Assembly (NCBI RefSeq): GCF_000297095.1
Contig: NZ_AEEA01000156.1
Location: 1-36,650 of the forward strand
Direction of reading: 5' to 3'
DNA length: 36,650 nucleotides
From: Treponema primitia ZAS-1
GTDB taxonomy: Bacteria; Spirochaetota; Spirochaetia; Treponematales; Breznakiellaceae
Shown: positions 1-8,295 of the stretch, one piece after another
How the letters are laid out: the number at the start of each line of letters is the position of its first letter
Numbering within the stretch: position 1 is the first letter of the stretch
Translations under genes and position numbers: made by a program
The notes under the pieces: model-generated
Databases searched by the model: none
The model's input: the letters and a program-made list of their open reading frames with translations, nothing else
What the model was told of the DNA's origin: nothing

Positions 1-101
1 TATTTGGAATTCCCTGCTGCAGTAGACCCGCGCAGCGGGGCTGCGGAAGCAGACTCTACAAGCATGCTCGGCCGGGGATGCCCCTCCCTCCGCCCGTTTT
101 T
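1..101 (+). ncRNA. Possible 3' part of a structured RNA (6S-like architecture?)
   Basis: Bases 14-50 can fold into a long interrupted hairpin: CTGCT/AGCAG at the base, a CAG/CTG step, and CCCGC-GCA-GCGGG at the tip. It is followed by a less structured strand containing GCATGCTCGG, then a C-rich strand (about 80-96) that ends in five T residues at 97-101. The C-rich strand has no partner in the window, so its complement would lie upstream, as in an RNA whose two ends pair. Terminal hairpin, open strand, closing stem and T-run fit 6S RNA, and GCATGCTCGG also occurs in E. coli 6S. The family call is a guess; it could simply be the end of an unknown transcript. Confidence 0.28.
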
Positions 102-176
102 GCCAAACCGCCTATCACATCCCCCCAAGTTCTTCCCTCTTTGCATCCCTTCATTTGAACTTATTTTATACTACTA

Positions 177-205
177 TTGAATATTTCTTCTCCCCGATTT
201 ACAAT
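177..205 (+). promoter_or_regulatory. nifJ promoter (sigma70-type)
   Basis: TTGAAT (177-182) and TACAAT (200-205) are separated by 17 bp in an AT-rich stretch. Transcription would start near 212, giving a leader of about 25 nt. The ribosome binding site GAGGAAG (226-232) precedes the nifJ ATG at 237. Confidence 0.6.
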
Positions 206-236
206 AAGGAAACCCAATTTCTAATGAGGAAGTAAA

Positions 237-3200
237 ATGGCCGAAAAACACATGGTTATGATTGATGGAAACACTGCGGCGGGTCAGGTGGCCCACGCGC
301 TAAGCGAAGTAATTGCGATTTATCCGATTACCCCCTCCAGCCCCATGGGGGAAGTCTCCGACGAGCTTTCTGCCCAGGGCAAGAAAAATCTCTGGGGGAC
401 TATTCCCCAGGTGGTAGAAATGCAGTCCGAAGCCGGAGCAGCCGGAGCGGTCCACGGCGCCCTGACCACCGGGGCCCTCTCTTCTACCTTCACCGCCTCC
501 CAGGGGCTCCTGCTGATGATCCCCAATATGTATAAGATCGCCGGGGAGCTCACCTCCACGGTGTTCCATATCGCCGCCCGGGCCCTGGCTACCAGCTCCC
601 TTTCCATTTTCGGCGACCACCAGGACGTAATGGCCTGCCGGCAGACCGGCTGGGCCATGCTCTCCTCCAACAGTGTTCAGGAAGTGGCGGATTTAGCGGT
701 TATCTCCCATGCCGCAACCCTCCGTTCCCGGATCCCCTTCCTCCACTTCTTTGACGGGTTCCGTACCAGCCACGAACTCCAGAAGGTCGAAGAAGTAAGC
801 TTCGACACCCTAAAACAAATGATCGACGACGACCTGGTCCGGGCGCACCGCCAGCGGGGACTGACCCCGGAGAAGCCCGTTATCCGGGGTACTGCCCAAA
901 ATCCCGATACCTATTTCCAGGGCCGGGAAGGGGTCAACCAATATTACACCAAGGTTCCCGCCATTGTTCAGGCGGAAATGGACAAATACGCCAAGATTAC
1001 CGGCCGGCAGTACTACCTCTACGACTATTTCGGCGCGAAGGATGCGGACAAGGTGATCATCATCATGGGTTCCGGCGCGGAAACCTGCGAAGAAACGGTA
1101 GAATATTTGAACAAAAAAGGCGAAAAGCTCGGCGTCCTGAAGGTCCGTCTCTACCGGCCCTTTGACGCTGCGGCCTTTGTAAAGGCCCTGCCCGCAACGG
1201 TAAAGGCTATCGCAGTCCTGGACCGGACCAAAGAGCCCGGCTCCCTGGGCGAGCCCCTCTACGAAGATGTGCGTACCGCTATCGGCGAAATTCAGGCTGC
1301 GGGAAAGGCCCAGTTCAAGGATTACCCCCTGGTAATCGGCGGCCGCTACGGCCTGGGTTCCAAGGAATTCACCCCCGCCATGGTTAAGGCGGTTTTCGAC
1401 AACCTTTCTGGCAAGAAAACCCCCAACTTCATCGTGGGTATCAACGACGATGTACTGGGCCAGAGCATCGACTTCGACGAACATTTCGTCCTTACCGAAG
1501 AAGGCATGAACGAAGCCATGTTCTACGGTTTAGGAGCCGACGGTACCGTGGGGGCCAACAAAAACTCCATCAAAATCATCGGGGACGCCAAACCGGAGCT
1601 TTCCGCCCAGGCCTACTTCTCCTACGACTCCAAAAAGTCCGGTGGCTTCACCGTATCCCACCTGCGCTTCGGCAAGAGTGCCATTCGCCGACCCTACCTT
1701 ATCACCAAGGCGGACTTCCTGGCCTGTCATAAGTTCTCCTATATGGAGACCTTCGACCTCCTGGCCAATATCAAGGACGGCGGTACCTTCCTCCTCAACA
1801 GCCCCTACAGCGCCGCCGAAGTTTGGGCGGAAATCCCCGTGGAAGCCCAGAAGCGGATCCTGGAAAAGAAGGTCAAATTCTACGTGATCAACGCCGCGGA
1901 TATCGCCCGGAAAACCGGCATGGGGAACCGCATCAACACGGTCATGCAGGCCGCCTATTTCAAGCTTTCCGGGGTACTCCCCGAAGCTGACGCGGTCAAG
2001 TATATGAAGAAATTCATCGAAAAATCCTACGGAAAGAAGGGCGCCGACGTGGTCCAGAAGAACTACGACACCGTGGACGCCTCCCTCAATGCGGTTGAGG
2101 AAGTAAAGCACGGCGCTGCGGACGGCAAGCTCCATATGAAGCAGCCCTTCGCCACATCCAAGGACGCTTGGATCCGGGAAGTGCTGGGCGCCGTATCGGT
2201 CCAGGAAGGGGATAAGCTGCCGGTGAGTAAAATCCCTGCGGACGGTACCTTCCCCAGCGCCACCACCCAGTACGAAAAACGGGCGGTTGCCGAGCGGGTT
2301 CCCAGCTGGGATCCCTCCCTTTGTATCCAGTGCGGCCAGTGCGCGGCGGTTTGTTCCCACGCCTGTATCCGCTTCAAGAACCTCACGGATGCCGAAGTGG
2401 GCAAGGCCCCCAAGGGCTTTAAAACGGCGGATATTAAACCGAAACCGGTGGATGGCAAGAAGACGGTACTCCAGATTTCCGCTGAAGATTGTATGGAATG
2501 CGGTGTCTGCATCAACGTCTGCCCGGGAAAATCCAAGGAAGACCCGAATAAGAAGGCCCTGAGCTGGATTAACTATGCGGATAACCCGGTATACCACGCG
2601 GAACAAGCCGCATCCTGGGATTATTTCCTCAGCCTGCCCGAAGTTCCCGCTGTGGAACTCAACCTGGGTACCCCCAAGGGCCTGGCCTACAAGCGCCCCC
2701 TCTTTGAATTCTCCGGCGCCTGCGGCGGCTGCGGTGAGACCCCCTATGTAAAGATCCTCTCCCAGCTCTACGGCGACCGGGCGGTTATCGCCAACGCAAC
2801 CGGCTGTTCCTCCATCTATGGCGGGAACCTCCCCACCACCCCCTACGCCCAAAACGCGGAAGGCCGCGGACCGGCCTGGTCAAACAGCCTCTTTGAAGAC
2901 GCCGCGGAATTCGGTTTGGGTATGCGCCTTACCAGCGACAAGCTTGCCGAGTTCGCCAAGGAAGTGGCGGTTCTAGCCAAAGCCGAGGGTATCCAGGCGG
3001 CGCTTGTGGACAAGCTGCTTGCAAACCCCCAGAGCACGGACGCAGAAATTGACGACCAGCGGAAACTGGTGGATCAGCTTAAAGCCGCGTTAAAGGGCGA
3101 TTCCAAACCCATAGCCAAGCAACTCGCATCCCTGGCGGATCACTTTATCAAGCGCTCCGTGTGGATACTCGGTGGTGACGGCTGGGGCTACGACATCGGT

Positions 3201-3800
3201 TACGGTGGCCTGGACCACGTCCTTGCCAGCAACCGGAACGTCAACGTCCTGTGTATGGATACCGAAGTGTATTCCAACACCGGCGGTCAGATGTCCAAGG
3301 CAACCCCGGTAGGGGCCATCGCCAAGTTCGCCGCCGGCGGTAAGGATATTACCAAAAAGGACCTGGGCGCACAGGCCATGAGCTACGGCTATGTGTACGT
3401 GGCCCGTATCTCCATGGGCGCCAACATGGCCCAGACCATCAAAGCCTTCCGTGAAGCGGAATCCTATCCCGGAGCTTCCCTTATCCTCGCCTACTCCCAC
3501 TGTATCAACCACGGCATCGACATGAGCAAGGGTCTGGAGCAGCAGAAAGCGGCGGTTACCAGCGGACTCTGGCCCCTGTACCGTTACGATCCCCGGCTTA
3601 AGGCGGAGGGTAAGAACCCCTTCCAGCTGGATTCCAAGGAAGCCACCACCAGCCTGGAAGACTTTATGTACAAGGAAGTCCGGTTCAAGAGCCTCAAGGC
3701 CGCTTCCCCGGACCGCGCCGACGCCCTGCTTGCCAAGGCCAAAGCCCACGCAGAACGGGTGTGGAAAGAGTACAAGTACCTGGCGGATAGACCTTTCTAA
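237..3800 (+). CDS. nifJ: Pyruvate:ferredoxin (flavodoxin) oxidoreductase
   Basis: This cytoplasmic enzyme oxidises pyruvate and CoA to acetyl-CoA and CO2, passing electrons to ferredoxin or flavodoxin for hydrogen production or nitrogen fixation. The 1187-residue length matches the single-chain, homodimeric NifJ form. It opens with the pyrimidine-domain motif YPITPSSPMGE. Two ferredoxin-type cysteine clusters lie near residues 696 (CIQCGQCAAVC) and 751 (CMECGVCINVCP), a further CGGCGE motif near 830, and a thiamine-diphosphate site near 979 (GDGWGYDIGYGG) that runs into MDTEVYSNTGGQ. GAGGAAG upstream supports the ATG at 237. It stands alone between its own promoter and a strong terminator. 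The call is secure; electron acceptor and physiological direction are inferred. Confidence 0.97.
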   Translation: MAEKHMVMIDGNTAAGQVAHALSEVIAIYPITPSSPMGEVSDELSAQGKKNLWGTIPQVVEMQSEAGAAGAVHGALTTGALSSTFTASQGLLLMIPNMYKIAGELTSTVFHIAARALATSSLSIFGDHQDVMACRQTGWAMLSSNSVQEVADLAVISHAATLRSRIPFLHFFDGFRTSHELQKVEEVSFDTLKQMIDDDLVRAHRQRGLTPEKPVIRGTAQNPDTYFQGREGVNQYYTKVPAIVQAEMDKYAKITGRQYYLYDYFGAKDADKVIIIMGSGAETCEETVEYLNKKGEKLGVLKVRLYRPFDAAAFVKALPATVKAIAVLDRTKEPGSLGEPLYEDVRTAIGEIQAAGKAQFKDYPLVIGGRYGLGSKEFTPAMVKAVFDNLSGKKTPNFIVGINDDVLGQSIDFDEHFVLTEEGMNEAMFYGLGADGTVGANKNSIKIIGDAKPELSAQAYFSYDSKKSGGFTVSHLRFGKSAIRRPYLITKADFLACHKFSYMETFDLLANIKDGGTFLLNSPYSAAEVWAEIPVEAQKRILEKKVKFYVINAADIARKTGMGNRINTVMQAAYFKLSGVLPEADAVKYMKKFIEKSYGKKGADVVQKNYDTVDASLNAVEEVKHGAADGKLHMKQPFATSKDAWIREVLGAVSVQEGDKLPVSKIPADGTFPSATTQYEKRAVAERVPSWDPSLCIQCGQCAAVCSHACIRFKNLTDAEVGKAPKGFKTADIKPKPVDGKKTVLQISAEDCMECGVCINVCPGKSKEDPNKKALSWINYADNPVYHAEQAASWDYFLSLPEVPAVELNLGTPKGLAYKRPLFEFSGACGGCGETPYVKILSQLYGDRAVIANATGCSSIYGGNLPTTPYAQNAEGRGPAWSNSLFEDAAEFGLGMRLTSDKLAEFAKEVAVLAKAEGIQAALVDKLLANPQSTDAEIDDQRKLVDQLKAALKGDSKPIAKQLASLADHFIKRSVWILGGDGWGYDIGYGGLDHVLASNRNVNVLCMDTEVYSNTGGQMSKATPVGAIAKFAAGGKDITKKDLGAQAMSYGYVYVARISMGANMAQTIKAFREAESYPGASLILAYSHCINHGIDMSKGLEQQKAAVTSGLWPLYRYDPRLKAEGKNPFQLDSKEATTSLEDFMYKEVRFKSLKAASPDRADALLAKAKAHAERVWKEYKYLADRPF

Positions 3801-3819
3801 GATAAAGTCCTGACAACAG

Positions 3820-3861
3820 AGCCCGGAATTGCTGCGCTAGCGGTAGTTCCGGGCTTTTTTT
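3820..3861 (+). terminator. Rho-independent terminator of nifJ
   Basis: A perfect 9-bp stem, AGCCCGGAA (3820-3828) with TTCCGGGCT (3847-3855), is followed by seven T residues (3855-3861). It lies 20 bp after the nifJ stop codon. Confidence 0.9.
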
Positions 3862-3888
3862 CAGTTAACATCTTGCGGTATTGAAAAA

Positions 3889-3920
3889 ACCTCGTCAATA
3901 TCGCATAGTATACACGAGGT
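3889..3920 (+). promoter_or_regulatory. Inverted repeat overlapping a ribosome binding site
   Basis: ACCTCGT (3889-3895) and ACGAGGT (3914-3920) are perfect 7-bp arms around an 18-nt AT-rich loop. The right arm contains GAGGT, the likely ribosome binding site of the gene starting at 3927. In RNA the stem would hide that site; in DNA it could be an operator overlapping TTGAAA (3881-3886) and the AGTATA region. Which applies cannot be decided from sequence. Confidence 0.4.
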
Positions 3921-3926
3921 ACGGTT

Positions 3927-5453
3927 ATGCCAGATGATATTATTGGGAAGGTTTTCTCCCTTATTTCCGGGAATGATGAGCCGGATTCGGATAAAAAGGC
4001 CCTGCTCAAGCAGGTAGTTAAGGAAATTGGTCAAAATAAATACGCAAGATTTTACCGGGTCAGAACAGATGAGATAGATCCCTCCTTTGCCGCTTATATC
4101 TATGAAATATATAAAATAGTGTATCCCGCCTGCGCTTTTGTGCAGAATAGTTCAAAAATAAGCCGGATGCGGCAGATTACGGTGGAAGCCTTCATGAGCA
4201 AGGAGAACCTGGAAATAATCCGGAAGCTCCGCCCCGAGGTGGTTCAGGACAAGGTTAAAAAGCTGGAACCCCAGGAGCTAAGCCGGCAGCTTAAGGAAGA
4301 CCTGGCGTCCCTTTTTGCGGCCTTTGACGGCAGCCGGGTTGCCAATATGAACCGGTGTTACAATCTGAACACCGCCCTTATACAGTTTGCCCAATACGAC
4401 TTCCTTTCCATATTGCGGAGATTCGATACCAGCCTGCCCGAAGGCAATACCGGTTATGTACCCCGGTTTCAGCCGGCAAAGGCGGTGGATGTACTCCAGG
4501 AAATGGCGGCATTCCGGGAGGTGATCCAGAACCTTGAGCCCGGGGATGACTGGAAAAACGCCCTGACGGTGATGAAAATTGCCCGGGACGGCCAGGAACT
4601 TATTCCCCTGAATGTGTGGAATATGCTGCTCATGAATCTGCGGGAGCTGAAGAATTCCAATATCATCGAGCTCATGGGACAGTACGCCTCCAAAAACCCC
4701 ATCTGGCTGATAAAGCATGAACCCATTGATGAACAGTTAGCGGAAACATGGCTTGAAGCAAAGGGCAGCGAAGTCAACGGGGTCATCGACAGTATCATGA
4801 CCAGACAGCGGAACAGCCAGATTGAAGCCCTGGCCATAGGCGTGTTCGGTACCCCGTCGGTAACAAAACTGCAATATTACAACAGAGAGATCAGTGATAG
4901 TATTATTGATATCGGACTTGGTGGTTTTGACTATGCCTCCCCCTTAAATTACCTCGTAGCTTTTATTCAGGATTTTATCACGAAGGAAATGCAGGAACTC
5001 TGCGATATACTCCTCGTCCGGGGGCAATGGGTAAACAACGCCCTTTCCCTGGAAATGTCCAATGCGGTCCACGCCATTACCGACACCACCGAAGAGATTG
5101 ATGCGCTGGATGAAACCCTTTCGGATACCGGTACCCACGGAACCCGTTTTAGGGCAGCCCTGCTCCGGGCGGAACGGGACAAGGTCCAGGCCAGGTATGT
5201 TAACAGTGTCGCAGCGGAACTGGACGAACAAGCCCTGGAATTGATCAAAGCCGCAGTCCAGAACCTGGTGGTGGTGGGTAAATTTATGAAAAACCTCTTA
5301 GGGGATTCCCAGAAGAGCCCTCCCGAGGTGATCATCAACTGGAAAGAGCTGGGATATTTCACCAAGGCCCCGATGAGTCAGCGTTTAACCGATGCGTATA
5401 AAAAGATCAATTTCTTTGTACAGTTAATGTTACTGCAAACCCATTCTGAATGA
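3927..5453 (+). CDS. Conserved hypothetical protein, spirochaete type (possibly DUF5312)
   Basis: This 508-residue protein has no catalytic motif I recognise. It is predicted soluble, with no signal peptide or membrane segment, and rich in charged helices. Its middle section includes ALDETLSDTGTHGTRFRAAL and it ends QLMLLQTHSE. From memory it resembles the Treponema-restricted family DUF5312, but I could not verify this. GAGGT at 3916-3920, 6 nt before the ATG, supports the start. Only 15 bp separate it from the glycosyltransferase downstream, so the two are probably co-transcribed. The ribosome binding site sits inside an inverted-repeat arm, which hints at regulated translation. Function is unknown. 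Confidence 0.8.
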   Translation: MPDDIIGKVFSLISGNDEPDSDKKALLKQVVKEIGQNKYARFYRVRTDEIDPSFAAYIYEIYKIVYPACAFVQNSSKISRMRQITVEAFMSKENLEIIRKLRPEVVQDKVKKLEPQELSRQLKEDLASLFAAFDGSRVANMNRCYNLNTALIQFAQYDFLSILRRFDTSLPEGNTGYVPRFQPAKAVDVLQEMAAFREVIQNLEPGDDWKNALTVMKIARDGQELIPLNVWNMLLMNLRELKNSNIIELMGQYASKNPIWLIKHEPIDEQLAETWLEAKGSEVNGVIDSIMTRQRNSQIEALAIGVFGTPSVTKLQYYNREISDSIIDIGLGGFDYASPLNYLVAFIQDFITKEMQELCDILLVRGQWVNNALSLEMSNAVHAITDTTEEIDALDETLSDTGTHGTRFRAALLRAERDKVQARYVNSVAAELDEQALELIKAAVQNLVVVGKFMKNLLGDSQKSPPEVIINWKELGYFTKAPMSQRLTDAYKKINFFVQLMLLQTHSE

Positions 5454-5468
5454 TCCGGGAGTAAAATT

Positions 5469-6761
5469 ATGTACCTGACCAAATCGACCAATATCCACCG
5501 TATCGGATTTGTTTCAACCCGTTTTCAGGGCACCGATGGTGTATCCCTGGAGACCGGCAAGTGGCGTCAGGTGCTTGAAAAAATGGGTTACGACTGTTAT
5601 TTCTTTTCCGGTCTCTCCGACTGGGATCCTGCAAAATCCATGGTGGTGGATGAGGCCTTCTTCGGCCACCCTATCATTGAGGATATACAGGAACGCTGCT
5701 TTGGCACCGTTACCCGGGGCGAAGGGCTCACCGGGGAAATCCAGGCTATCCGGTTCCGTCTAAAACGGGCTATCTACGAATTTGTAGAATCCTTCAACAT
5801 CGATCTCCTAATCGTAGAAAACGCCCTGACCATTCCCATGAACATTCCCCTGGGGCTGGCCCTTACGGAGTACATCGCCGAGACCGGGATCCCCACCATA
5901 GCCCACCACCACGATTTTGCCTGGGAGCGGCAGCGTTTTTCCGTAAACTGTATAGAGGATTACCTGGCCATGTCCTTCCCTCCCCGGCTGCACACCATCA
6001 ACCATGTGGTGATCAACTCCGAGGGACGTCAGCTGCTTTCCTACCGCTGCGGTCTTTCTTCTATCATCATTCCCAATGTGTTTGACTTTGATACGGAGCC
6101 TCCTAAGCTGGACGACTACGGACGTACCCTGCGGAAGGACCTGGGGGTAGCGGATGACGAGACCCTGCTCCTCCAGCCCACCAGGATGGTCGCCCGTAAG
6201 GGAATTGAACACGCCATTGAGCTGGCGAACCGGCTTAAGGGTAAAAAAGCTAAACTGTTGATCAGCCACCAGGAACGGGATGAAGGTTCAGAGTATTACG
6301 AGCGGACCATGGATTACGCAAAGATCCTGGGGGTGGATGTAATTGTCCGGCCGGACATCATCGGCGCCGAACGGGGAACCACCGAGGAGCCGGACGGAGC
6401 TCCGGGAAAGAAAAAATACAGCCTCTGGGATTGTTACCTGAACGCAGATTTTGTAACCTATCCCTCAACCTATGAGGGGTTCGGCAACGCATTCCTGGAA
6501 GCCATCTGGTTCAGAAAACCTATACTGGTAAACCGTTATTCCATTTTCCAGCAGGACATAGAACCCCTGGACTTCGATGTGGTGGTGATGGAAAATTACG
6601 TAACCCCCGAAACCATTGAAACCGTGGAAGCCATCCTGAACAGCGACGGCGCCGTGGATGTGATGACCTCCAAAAACTACGAGCTGGGCAGGAAGTTCTT
6701 CTCCTTCAAATTACTGGAACAGCGTCTGCACCAGGTGATGATGAACTTCGGCCAGTTTTAA
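5469..6761 (+). CDS. Glycosyltransferase family 4 (group 1)
   Basis: The 430-residue cytoplasmic protein has a GT-B layout. The N-terminal half has FVSTRFQGTDGVSLETGKW, a variant acceptor-side glycine loop. The C-terminal half has LLQPTRMVARKGIEHAIELA (the usual start of the donor-binding domain) and YPSTYEGFGNAFLEAIW, which holds the E-x7-E nucleotide-sugar motif. Such retaining enzymes move a sugar from a nucleotide-sugar donor to a lipid, a glycan or a small solute; the substrate cannot be told. The start is preceded by GGGAG. It probably shares a transcript with the hypothetical gene upstream. Its stop overlaps the stop of convergent mazG by 4 bp (6758-6761), leaving no room for a terminator. 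Confidence 0.88.
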   Translation: MYLTKSTNIHRIGFVSTRFQGTDGVSLETGKWRQVLEKMGYDCYFFSGLSDWDPAKSMVVDEAFFGHPIIEDIQERCFGTVTRGEGLTGEIQAIRFRLKRAIYEFVESFNIDLLIVENALTIPMNIPLGLALTEYIAETGIPTIAHHHDFAWERQRFSVNCIEDYLAMSFPPRLHTINHVVINSEGRQLLSYRCGLSSIIIPNVFDFDTEPPKLDDYGRTLRKDLGVADDETLLLQPTRMVARKGIEHAIELANRLKGKKAKLLISHQERDEGSEYYERTMDYAKILGVDVIVRPDIIGAERGTTEEPDGAPGKKKYSLWDCYLNADFVTYPSTYEGFGNAFLEAIWFRKPILVNRYSIFQQDIEPLDFDVVVMENYVTPETIETVEAILNSDGAVDVMTSKNYELGRKFFSFKLLEQRLHQVMMNFGQF

Positions 6762-7612
6762 AGTTTAGCTTCTTCCCAGAATTTATCCATGGCGGCAAGA
6801 TTTCCCGGCTTCATCTCCTGACCGGTTTCCTTCATTCGTTTTTCCACATGGGTAAACCGGGTAACAAATTTGGTATTGGTCCGTTGCAGCGCCACAGAGG
6901 GTTCAACCTTAAGAAAACGGCAGAGGTTCACCACAGAAAAGAGCAGATCCCCCAGCTCCCCCTCCAGGGCCTCTTTCTGGTTCTTAACTCTCTCGGGAAG
7001 CTCCTTGGCATGGAGGCTTATGGCCTCCAGTTCCCCGATGGCGGTGGCAACTTCCCCCAGTTCTTCCTCAACCTTGCCCATGACGCCTTTGATATCCGGC
7101 CAGTCAAAACCGGCCTTGGCGGCCTTCTTCTGAAGTTTACAGGCCCGGTCCAGGGGCGGCAGGGCACGGGATACTTCGTCCAGAAGGGAATCCTTGGGTT
7201 TGCGGCCCTCCTGCTCCACCTTAATCTTTGCCCAATTTTCCAAGACCTCGGCACTGTCCTTAACCTGGGACCGAGGGTCCCCTGCATCCCCGAATACATG
7301 GGGGTGCCGGCGGATCAGCTTTTCCGTAATGCTCTTAAGGGTGTCGGCCACGGAAAAAAGACCTTCCTGCTCGTGCATATAGGAAAGCATGGTTACCAGA
7401 AGAAAGAGATCCCCCAGTTCTTCCTTAATATGGGTGGGATCCTTTTCGTCAATGGCCTCTATACATTCGTAGGTCTCTTCTATCAAATCACCCCGGAGTG
7501 TGGTAGGACTTTGTTCCCGGTCCCAGGGGCAGCCATCGGGCGCACGGAGCTTGACTACGGTTTCGTAAAGGGCTTTAAAGGCTTCGGTTTGGGCAAAATT
7601 TTGATTAGACAT
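6758..7612 (-). CDS. mazG: Nucleoside triphosphate pyrophosphohydrolase MazG
   Basis: MazG hydrolyses NTPs and dNTPs to the monophosphate and pyrophosphate, cleaning the nucleotide pool and affecting stress alarmone levels. The 284-residue protein has the usual two MazG domains. The N-terminal one carries RAPDGCPWDREQSPTTLR and EETYECIEAI...EELGDLFLL (metal-binding EExxE and ExxD). The second carries KVEEELGEVATAIGELE and LEGELGDLLFSVVNLCRFL. The chosen ATG gives the normal N-terminus; its ribosome binding site is weak and very close (AAGGT). It lies 31 bp downstream of pth on the same strand, so the two are probably co-transcribed, and it converges on the glycosyltransferase. Confidence 0.95.
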   Translation of the reverse strand: MSNQNFAQTEAFKALYETVVKLRAPDGCPWDREQSPTTLRGDLIEETYECIEAIDEKDPTHIKEELGDLFLLVTMLSYMHEQEGLFSVADTLKSITEKLIRRHPHVFGDAGDPRSQVKDSAEVLENWAKIKVEQEGRKPKDSLLDEVSRALPPLDRACKLQKKAAKAGFDWPDIKGVMGKVEEELGEVATAIGELEAISLHAKELPERVKNQKEALEGELGDLLFSVVNLCRFLKVEPSVALQRTNTKFVTRFTHVEKRMKETGQEMKPGNLAAMDKFWEEAKL

Positions 7613-7643
7613 ACCTTAGTTTTGTCTATAATTACGGAAAAAA

Positions 7644-8234
7644 TCAAGGGCAGATCCTCTTCTTATTCCATTCGGGCAGCAATTTCTCCGGCCCCTCCAA
7701 AAGCGCCCGTACCAGGGCGGCGGCGGCGGCTTCCAGAACCTGGTCCAGTACCGGTTTTTCAGCGGCGCTGAAATCCGAAAGGACCCAGCCGGAGATGTTA
7801 TCGTGGTTCGGCCTGCCTATGCCGATACGGAGGCGCCAGAAATCGGGGACGCCAAAGCAGGTCTTCATGGACCGCAGACCGTTGTGTCCACCAAGCCCCC
7901 CGGAAAATTTGAAGGATGCGGTTCCCAGGGGTATTTCCAACTCATCGTGGACCACCAGTATCCTTTCCGGGGGAATCTTGAAAAAGGCAGCCGCAGTCTG
8001 GACAGATTCCCCGGAGAGGTTCATGTACGTCTCGGGCATGAGAAAGTGGAACCGGGCAGGCCCCTCCCCCCCTAAAACGGCCCGGTCCAAACCGGCATAA
8101 AGGCCCTTGTATTTCTTCTGCCAGTTCAGGGAACCCGCAAAAGGCAGGAGTTCCACCAGGAGCCGTCCGGCGTTGTGCCGGTTATTGGCGTATTCCTGCC
8201 CGGGATTCCCCAGGAATGCGATAAGTTCAATCAT
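7644..8234 (-). CDS. pth: Peptidyl-tRNA hydrolase
   Basis: Pth releases tRNA from peptidyl-tRNA that drops off the ribosome and is usually essential. Family motifs are FLGNPGQEYANNRHNAG (N-terminal, with the catalytic His), VVHDELEIPLG (the Asp) and SGGLGGHNGLRSM. The open frame runs further upstream, but the family normally starts a few residues before the FLGNPG motif, so the ATG at 8234 (MIELIAFLGNPG, 196 residues) is chosen. GGAG lies upstream, though 13 nt away, longer than usual. It is divergent from the alpha-galactosidase gene, with about 61 bp between the starts, and upstream of mazG. Confidence 0.95.
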   Translation of the reverse strand: MIELIAFLGNPGQEYANNRHNAGRLLVELLPFAGSLNWQKKYKGLYAGLDRAVLGGEGPARFHFLMPETYMNLSGESVQTAAAFFKIPPERILVVHDELEIPLGTASFKFSGGLGGHNGLRSMKTCFGVPDFWRLRIGIGRPNHDNISGWVLSDFSAAEKPVLDQVLEAAAAALVRALLEGPEKLLPEWNKKRICP

Positions 8235-8295
8235 TATGTTTGCCAATCTCCGCGTAACATAGTAAACTAGTATAAGCAAAAATTATAGGGACAGC

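Noticed and set aside
1530..2852. 440-codon open frame antisense to nifJ
   Set aside because: It is the mirror of a high-GC, strongly conserved gene; no ribosome binding site and no recognisable protein motifs.
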